Assembly: GCF_000720765.1 (NCBI RefSeq)
Contig: NZ_JODC01000047.1
Coordinates: forward strand, 1-13,774
Reading direction: 5' to 3'
DNA: 13,774 nucleotides
Origin: Streptomyces sp. NRRL S-646
GTDB taxonomy: Bacteria; Actinomycetota; Actinomycetes; Streptomycetales; Streptomycetaceae
Position 1 is the first letter of the stretch. Each line of letters starts with the position of its first letter. The notes under the pieces were generated by a model. The model saw nothing but the letters and a program-made list of their open reading frames with translations, made no database searches and was not told the origin of the DNA. Position numbers and translations under genes: made by a program. Positions 7,976 through 13,774 of this stretch are shown here, in pieces.

Positions 7976-9192
7976 CCAGCCTGAACGAGATCGTCGTCGT
8001 CGGCGCGGGCGCCGCCGGCGTCACCACCGCGGAGACCCTCCGCAGACAGGGATACGAGGGCCGCCTCACCCTGGTCGGCGCCGAACGGCACCCGCCCTAC
8101 GACCGGCCGCCCCTGTCCAAGCAGATCCTCTCCGGCCACTGGGAGCCGGAGCGGATCAGGCTGCGCGGGCCCGACGCCTACGAACGCCTCCGCATCGACC
8201 TGCGCCTGGGCACCCCCGCCGCCCGGCTGGACCGCACCGCCCGCGCCGTCGAACTCGCCGACGGCACCCGGCTGCACGCCGACGCCGTCGTCATCGCGAC
8301 CGGCGTACGGCCCCGACTGCTGCCCGGCGCCGACGGCCTGCGCGGCGTCCATGTGCTGCGCACCCTCGACGACGCACTCGGCCTGCGCGAGGCCCTGGCC
8401 CGGGGGCCGCGTCTGGTCGTGGCCGGGGCCGGACTGCTCGGCACCGAGGCGGCCGTCGCCGCCCGCGGACTGGGCGCCGACGTCACCCTGGTCGGCCCCG
8501 GGCCCATCCCGCTCCTCGACCTCATCGGGCCGCAGGCGGCTGGTCTTGTCGCCGCCGTCCACCGCGATCTCGGGCTGCGCCTCAGGCAGGGCCGAGCGAG
8601 CGGCGTCGAGGGCGCGGGCGGCGCCGTCACCGGCGTACGACTGGCCGACGGGACGCTGCTGCCCGCGGATGTGGTGCTGGTCGCGGCCGGCTCGCTCACC
8701 AACACCGAGTGGCTGCACGGCAGCGACGTGCCGGTCGACGACGGCGTCGTCTGCGACGCGCTGTGCGCGGCCCAGCCCGGAGTATGGGCCGCGGGCGACG
8801 TAGCGCGCCGACCCGACGCGCACACCGGGCGACTACGCCGGCTGGAACACCGCACCCACGCCACCGAACAGGCCGTCGCCGCCGCCCGCAGCCTGCTCGC
8901 CGGCACCGGCGCCCGGCCCTTCACACCGCTCCCGTACTTCTGGACGGACCAGCACGACCTGAGGATCCAGGTATTCGGGGAGGTCGGCGGAGCCGACCGG
9001 TACCACATCGTCGAAGGCAGCCCCGCCGAGCGAAAGTTCACCGCCGTCTACGGCACCGAGGGCCGCGTCCGCGGCGCCGTCGCGGTCAACCTGCCCCGCG
9101 CCGCCCAGCAGTTGAGGCCGCTGGTGGAGAGCGGGGTGGCGTGGGCGGATCGGCCGGAGCTGGTCGTGGCGGGCGGCGTGGTTGAGGCGTGA
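7972..9192 (+). CDS. FAD-dependent ferredoxin reductase (putidaredoxin reductase type)
   Basis: This enzyme passes electrons from NAD(P)H through FAD to a ferredoxin that serves a P450. The 406-residue protein has the FAD-binding GAGAAG at residues 11-16, a DRPPLSK segment, the NAD(P)-binding GAGLLG at 152-157, and the second FAD motif WAAGDVA with Asp276. The C-terminal domain includes the PYFWTDQ stretch usual for this family. I chose the TTG at 7972: it overlaps the dehydratase stop by 4 bp (TTGA), has GAGG at 7961-7964 7 nt upstream, and places the first beta-strand at the normal distance from the N-terminus. An upstream GTG at 7936 would add 12 unlikely residues. A dedicated reductase gene is uncommon in macrolide clusters, which usually encode at most a ferredoxin. 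Confidence 0.94.
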   Translation: MTSLNEIVVVGAGAAGVTTAETLRRQGYEGRLTLVGAERHPPYDRPPLSKQILSGHWEPERIRLRGPDAYERLRIDLRLGTPAARLDRTARAVELADGTRLHADAVVIATGVRPRLLPGADGLRGVHVLRTLDDALGLREALARGPRLVVAGAGLLGTEAAVAARGLGADVTLVGPGPIPLLDLIGPQAAGLVAAVHRDLGLRLRQGRASGVEGAGGAVTGVRLADGTLLPADVVLVAAGSLTNTEWLHGSDVPVDDGVVCDALCAAQPGVWAAGDVARRPDAHTGRLRRLEHRTHATEQAVAAARSLLAGTGARPFTPLPYFWTDQHDLRIQVFGEVGGADRYHIVEGSPAERKFTAVYGTEGRVRGAVAVNLPRAAQQLRPLVESGVAWADRPELVVAGGVVEA

Positions 9193-9204
9193 GGCGTGGG
9201 CAAC

Positions 9205-9252
9205 GGCACGGATGGGGCCGCTGTGCACGGTGCTGTCGCCGTCAACCTCTGA
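9205..9252 (+). repeat. In-frame echo of the reductase C-terminal segment
   Basis: The codons just after the reductase stop stay open in the same frame to a second TGA at 9250-9252. They read G-T-D-G-A-A-V-H-G-A-V-A-V-N-L (9205-9249). Inside the reductase, 9052-9093 reads G-T-E-G-R-V-R-G-A-V-A-V-N-L. The shared pattern GT-acid-G, then V, basic residue, GAVAVNL, suggests a degenerate partial duplication or the scar of an older reductase end. Chance similarity in GC-rich sequence is not excluded. Confidence 0.4.
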
Positions 9253-9361
9253 CCGGCCGGGGCGGGTTGTGGCGGGTAACGTGACGGACGCCGGCTGTGC
9301 GCGGCCGACGTGCGCAGCGGTGGTCAGCGCACCCGAAGCGTGAAGTGCGGGCCGGTGGGCC

Positions 9362-9389
9362 GGCTGCCCGGCGTTCCCCGGGCTCAGCC
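9362..9389. terminator. GC-rich hairpin between convergent genes
   Basis: GGCTGCCCGG (9362-9371) can pair with CCGGG (9378-9382) plus CAGCC (9385-9389), with a CT bulge and a CGTTCC loop. It lies between the convergent reductase and membrane-protein genes and overlaps the stop codon of the latter. There is no U-tract on either strand, as is common for Streptomyces hairpin terminators. It could end transcripts from either side. The rest of the 191-bp gap (9193-9383) holds a weaker imperfect stem at 9294-9318 and the reductase-like echo. Confidence 0.4.
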
Positions 9390-10160
9390 GCGGTCGCGGC
9401 CGGAACCGGCGTCCTCACCGTCGCCGGACGTCGCATCGTTCAGCTCCGGCATCAGGATCGGCCAGAGGCCGGCGCGCGAGTGGTAGATGTTGACGATCAC
9501 CAGCATCAGCAGCGTGAAGACGCCGTACTGGGCGCCGTTGAGCGCCGGCACCACGTGCACCGGCAGCGTGTACGCCATCAGCGTGCGGATTCCCGAGTCC
9601 ACCAGCAACCCGATGCCCCAGATCACCGTGGTGACCTGCCAGATCCGCCGGAAGCGCGGGACCTCCTCCCACAACTCGTCCCAGTCCCGGCCGCCCGCGG
9701 CACGCCGCTCCAGAAGCTTCCGTGAGAACCCGAACGCCAGCGGACGCCTTCCCCGCAGCGACACCAGGAAGCCCAGCCCGGCCACGGCCGTCAGCCAGCC
9801 GTCCCGCACCAGCAGCAGCCGCGCACTGCCTCCGACCACCGTGACGACGATGCTGAGCACCATCATCGTCGTCACGAAGACGCCCAGCACATCCAGCCGC
9901 CGCGTCCTGGCGAACCGCACCAGCGTCGCCACCGCGGGAACCACGGCCCCCGCCGTCAAAGCGATCACATCGCTCACCCCGGCCGCCGTCAGCCCGTAGT
10001 ACAGGCCGATCGGGATGCCGAAGTCGATCAGCACGGTCAGCAGGAAGGGCGGCCCGGAATCGGAGCCGGGCGAGTCGCGGGCGGCCCGTCCCTCTCCGTC
10101 AGGGCCGCGCACAGGGCTGTTGGAGGGCTGGTCCGGCAAGGTGCTTTCGCCGCTGGTCAT
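9384..10160 (-). CDS. VC0807-like integral membrane protein, function unknown
   Basis: A 258-residue protein with a hydrophilic N-terminus (residues 1-37, rich in Ser, Gly, Pro and acidic residues) and about six predicted membrane segments near 38-59, 63-83, 91-112, 120-136, 174-197 and 207-227. The charged loop at 137-172 includes RDWDELWEEVPRFRR. This arrangement resembles the VC0807 family of small actinobacterial membrane proteins, whose function is not established. The ATG at 10160 has GGAG 5 nt upstream on the minus strand. It is the only gene on this strand, convergent with the reductase and divergent from the P450. A role in self-resistance or export is possible from position alone; it may equally be unrelated to the cluster. 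It is not a recognisable ABC or MFS exporter. Confidence 0.82.
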   Translation of the reverse strand: MTSGESTLPDQPSNSPVRGPDGEGRAARDSPGSDSGPPFLLTVLIDFGIPIGLYYGLTAAGVSDVIALTAGAVVPAVATLVRFARTRRLDVLGVFVTTMMVLSIVVTVVGGSARLLLVRDGWLTAVAGLGFLVSLRGRRPLAFGFSRKLLERRAAGGRDWDELWEEVPRFRRIWQVTTVIWGIGLLVDSGIRTLMAYTLPVHVVPALNGAQYGVFTLLMLVIVNIYHSRAGLWPILMPELNDATSGDGEDAGSGRDRG

Positions 10161-10306
10161 GCGTACTCCGTCCGTGGGGGGCCGTACGGAACGATTGCCC
10201 GGTCACCCCCACGTCAACCGCTGAACGTCAGGGCGGGCCGCCAGGCGCCAGCCTACGTGCGCCCACCCCCGTGGACGCGGGGCGGGGGGAGCGCATCGGC
10301 CCAACA

Positions 10307-10322
10307 CTTTGGAATTCCCTAG
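10307..10322. promoter_or_regulatory. PAS-LuxR (PimM-type) operator-like palindrome
   Basis: CTTTGGAATTCCCTAG matches 14 of 16 positions of CTVGGGAWWTCCCBAG, the operator reported for PimM and related PAS-LuxR regulators of polyene macrolide clusters. It lies 96 bp upstream of the P450 GTG, in the divergent region shared with the membrane-protein gene. The AT-rich core stands out in otherwise GC-rich sequence. The TCCCTAGA right half recurs upstream of the loading PKS gene. Binding by such a regulator is inference; no regulator gene is in the window. Confidence 0.5.
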
Positions 10323-10361
10323 AACTCGACGACGGTTCACTGCCCGCCGCCCGCTCGGTGC

Positions 10362-10367
10362 TAGCGT
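10362..10367 (+). promoter_or_regulatory. Possible -10 element for the P450 gene
   Basis: TAGCGT resembles the Streptomyces HrdB -10 consensus TAGPuPuT at four of six positions. No good -35 lies 16-18 bp upstream; TTCACT at 10336-10341 is 20 bp away. A start near 10374 would put the centre of the palindrome at 10307-10322 at about -60, a usual place for an activator that makes up for a weak -35. The rest of the 258-bp divergent region (10161-10418) shows nothing else I would call. Confidence 0.25.
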
Positions 10368-10397
10368 CGGCCGCCAGTCAGTCAACCTCCGCTGATC

Positions 10398-10415
10398 CAG
10401 GAGACACAGGAGACA
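10398..10415 (+). repeat. Tandem 9-bp duplication carrying two Shine-Dalgarno sequences
   Basis: CAGGAGACA occurs twice without a gap, at 10398-10406 and 10407-10415. Each copy contains AGGAGA. The second copy (10408-10413) is 5 nt from the P450 GTG start and is the natural ribosome binding site. The first is 14 nt away and probably too far to place a ribosome directly. Confidence 0.8.
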
Positions 10416-10418
10416 TCT

Positions 10419-11849
10419 GTGACCGACGTTCAGACAATCCCCGAGTCGCCTGCGCCGACCGAATCCATACCCACTCCGGGTCCCCTGCGACTCAAGGAGA
10501 TGCGCGAGGTCATCAGAAACGTCCCGCGTTATCTGTCCGGACTCCGGGACAAACACGGGCCGTTGGTCCGTGTCCCCATGGGAAAGACATCCGCTTTCCT
10601 CATCGCTGATTTCGACGTCGTGCAGGACGTCATCATCGCCTCCAGTCGTCGCTTCGACAAGGACGCCCAGAAGACCGGCCCCGGCCCCGACGACTGGGGC
10701 TCCAGCCTCGAACGCATCCTGGGCAAGGGCCTGGTGACCAGCGTCGGCACCTACCACCGCCGACAGCGCCGGCTCATCCAGCCCGTCTTCCACCGCCGGC
10801 GCATCGCCGGATACGGCTCCGCGTTCGCCTCCATCGCCGACGAGGCCTCGTCGAACTTCAACGAGGGCGAGCGGTTCAACTTCCATGAGGCCATGTACGA
10901 GCTGGCCCTCGGCATGGTCACCCGCACCCTCTTCGACGTCTCCCTCGAAAGCGAGGCCGCGGACCGCATCCGCACCGCCTTCCCGCGCGAAGGCGGCCCG
11001 CTGCGCTGGGAACTGAGTCCGTTCGGGAAGATCCTGCTGCGCCTGCCGCTGCCCGCCAACCGCCAGTTCAAGCGAGGCCTGAAAGCCGTCGACGACATCG
11101 TCTACGGCATGATCGACGAGCGGCGCAAGGGCTCCGGCGACGGCGACGACCTGCTGTCCGTGCTGCTCACCGTCACCGACGCGGACACCGGTGAACACCT
11201 CACCGACCTGGAACTGCGCGACGAGGCCATGACTTTGCTGATGGCCGGCCACGAAACCTCCTCCGGCTCGCTGACCTGGGCGTACTACCTGCTCGGCACC
11301 CATCCCGAGGTCCGCGAGAGGCTGCACGCCGAGATCGACGAGGTCCTCGGGGACCGGCTGCCCACCGTCGAGGACCTGCCCCGCCTCAAGTTCACCGACG
11401 CCGTGTACTCCGAGGCGCTGCGCCTGTACCCACCGGCCTGGGTCCTCGTCCGGCGCGCGCTGGAGGACTACACCGCCAACGGGTACCACATCCCGCGCAA
11501 CAGCGTCCTCATGGTCAGCCCGTACGTCCTGCACCGCGACGCCACCTGGTGGCCCGAGCCGGAACGGTTCGCCCCCCAGCGCTTTCTGTCGGAGCCCGAC
11601 CCGTCCGACCCGCTCGCCGGTCACGCCAAGGCCCCCGGCCGCCCCAAACTGGCCTACCTCCCCTTCGGTGCCGGGCCCCGCCAGTGCATCGGCAACGTCT
11701 TCGCACAGATGGAAGGCGTCATGGCCCTGGCCACCCTCAGCCGGCACTGGGAGTTCGAACCGGTCGGCGATCCCCCGACCCGGGTCACCAGCGACTTCAC
11801 CCTCCAGCCCCGCGGCGGCATCGACATGGTCGCGCACCGCAGGCGCTGA
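10419..11849 (+). CDS. Cytochrome P450 monooxygenase, E-class-like
   Basis: A 476-residue heme monooxygenase likely to oxidise the polyketide or its glycoside. It has the I-helix oxygen-activation motif AGHETS (residues 276-281), the K-helix ExxR (Glu332, Arg335) followed by YPPAWVLVRRA, a FAPQRF meander segment, and the heme loop FGAGPRQCIG with axial Cys423. The length and the RLYPPAW and PRQCIGNVFA sequences are closer to the E-class, CYP102/CYP4-like bacterial P450s (pentalenene oxygenase is one example) than to the shorter B-class enzymes (CYP105, CYP107, CYP154) usual in macrolide clusters. The first 20 or so residues look disordered (Pro, Thr, Glu). The GTG start at 10419 has a strong AGGAGA. 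It is flanked by its own upstream region and a downstream hairpin, so it is probably monocistronic. It keeps its heme Cys, so it is not a DesVIII-like helper. Substrate and oxidation site are unknown. Confidence 0.96.
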   Translation: MTDVQTIPESPAPTESIPTPGPLRLKEMREVIRNVPRYLSGLRDKHGPLVRVPMGKTSAFLIADFDVVQDVIIASSRRFDKDAQKTGPGPDDWGSSLERILGKGLVTSVGTYHRRQRRLIQPVFHRRRIAGYGSAFASIADEASSNFNEGERFNFHEAMYELALGMVTRTLFDVSLESEAADRIRTAFPREGGPLRWELSPFGKILLRLPLPANRQFKRGLKAVDDIVYGMIDERRKGSGDGDDLLSVLLTVTDADTGEHLTDLELRDEAMTLLMAGHETSSGSLTWAYYLLGTHPEVRERLHAEIDEVLGDRLPTVEDLPRLKFTDAVYSEALRLYPPAWVLVRRALEDYTANGYHIPRNSVLMVSPYVLHRDATWWPEPERFAPQRFLSEPDPSDPLAGHAKAPGRPKLAYLPFGAGPRQCIGNVFAQMEGVMALATLSRHWEFEPVGDPPTRVTSDFTLQPRGGIDMVAHRRR

Positions 11850-11874
11850 CGGTCCCCTGACCAGGGCCGAACAA

Positions 11875-11890
11875 GTAGAAGTCTCCCTAG
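11875..11890. promoter_or_regulatory. Weak PAS-LuxR-like site with an intact right half
   Basis: GTAGAAGTCTCCCTAG matches the PimM-type consensus at 11 of 16 positions. The right half TCCCTAG is perfect and the left half is poor. The ten bases TCCCTAGACC (11884-11893) differ by one base from TCCCTAGAAC at 10316-10325 upstream of the P450. It lies about 140 bp before the proposed start of the loading PKS. A TATGAA at 11933-11938 could be the -10, which would give nearly the same operator-to-promoter spacing as upstream of the P450. Confidence 0.28.
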
Positions 11891-11897
11891 ACCACGA

Positions 11898-11926
11898 GCT
11901 GCCTGCGGGACTGGCCCGCAGGCAGC
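11898..11926. terminator. Perfect 12-bp hairpin after the P450 gene
   Basis: GCTGCCTGCGGG (11898-11909) and CCCGCAGGCAGC (11915-11926) are exact reverse complements around the loop ACTGG. The stem begins 48 bp after the P450 stop and precedes the loading PKS gene. There is no U-tract, in keeping with many Streptomyces terminators. It probably ends the P450 transcript. If the PKS promoter lies upstream of it, it would instead act as an attenuator. Confidence 0.7.
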
Positions 11927-12016
11927 CATCAGTATGAAAACATCGCGCGGCAGTCGGATCCGGCCGGAACGCGCGGCCAGAAAATGAGCTGGATCCGTAG
12001 GGCGGAGGCAGTGGCC

Positions 12017-13774
<1,758 letters not shown>

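Noticed and set aside
10189..10217. Minus-strand promoter for the membrane protein, TTGACG (complement of 10212-10217) with a -10 near 10189-10194
   Set aside because: The -35 is good, but the hexamer at 17 bp spacing (TCGTTC) does not resemble a -10.
10320..10325. TAGAAC as the P450 -10 element
   Set aside because: It overlaps the palindrome and no -35 lies at a suitable distance; TAGCGT at 10362 fits the layout better.
11934..11987. A 17-codon reading frame (MKTSRGSRIR...) whose TGA overlaps the ATG at 11984
   Set aside because: No ribosome binding site, and its ATG lies inside the probable -10 element. The preferred PKS start is 12017 with GGAGG.

Overview
The window reads as part of a modular type I polyketide (macrolide-type) biosynthetic gene cluster from a high-GC actinomycete, most likely Streptomyces or a relative. 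The grounds are the very high GC content, strong G/C third-position bias, GTG and TTG starts, stop/start overlaps between genes, and the gene content. I cannot name the species or the compound from sequence alone.

Layout, left to right. (1) Positions 2-4318 are the 3' end of a PKS gene. The window opens on the catalytic serine codon of a malonyl-type AT, followed by DH, structural plus catalytic KR (B-type), ACP and a terminal thioesterase, so this is the last module of an assembly line. (2) Five genes follow on the same strand, closely packed: a macrolide-type GT-B glycosyltransferase, a [3Fe-4S] ferredoxin, a long-form glucose-1-phosphate thymidylyltransferase, a dTDP-glucose 4,6-dehydratase and a TTG-started FAD ferredoxin reductase. 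Three of the junctions are 4-bp or near 4-bp stop/start overlaps. (3) A VC0807-like membrane protein gene lies on the opposite strand (9384-10160), convergent with the reductase. (4) A divergent intergenic region of about 258 bp carries a 16-bp palindrome close to the PAS-LuxR (PimM-type) operator. (5) A cytochrome P450 follows (10419-11849), then a perfect 12-bp hairpin. (6) A second PKS gene begins near 12017 and runs off the right edge. Its first domain is a KSQ, with Gln replacing the active-site Cys, so it is a loading module.

How the genes fit together (inference): the right-hand PKS gene starts the chain by decarboxylating a loaded extender unit. The left-hand PKS gene adds a last malonyl unit, reduces and dehydrates it to a 2,3-enoyl thioester, and the TE probably cyclises it to an alpha,beta-unsaturated macrolactone. 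The thymidylyltransferase and dehydratase begin making a dTDP-4-keto-6-deoxy sugar, whose later steps are not encoded here, and the glycosyltransferase attaches it. Ferredoxin, reductase and P450 could form a complete cluster-encoded oxidation system. Chain start and chain end lie on either side of the tailoring genes, with the end upstream of the start on the same strand, so gene order does not follow biosynthetic order if both belong to one pathway.

The less ordinary observations are the operator-like palindrome upstream of the P450 and a similar half-site upstream of the loading PKS, a duplicated Shine-Dalgarno unit, an in-frame echo of the reductase C-terminus just after its stop codon, and a short asparagine/alanine-rich repeat in the N-terminus of the loading PKS. 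No tRNA, rRNA, CRISPR array, insertion sequence or attachment site was seen.
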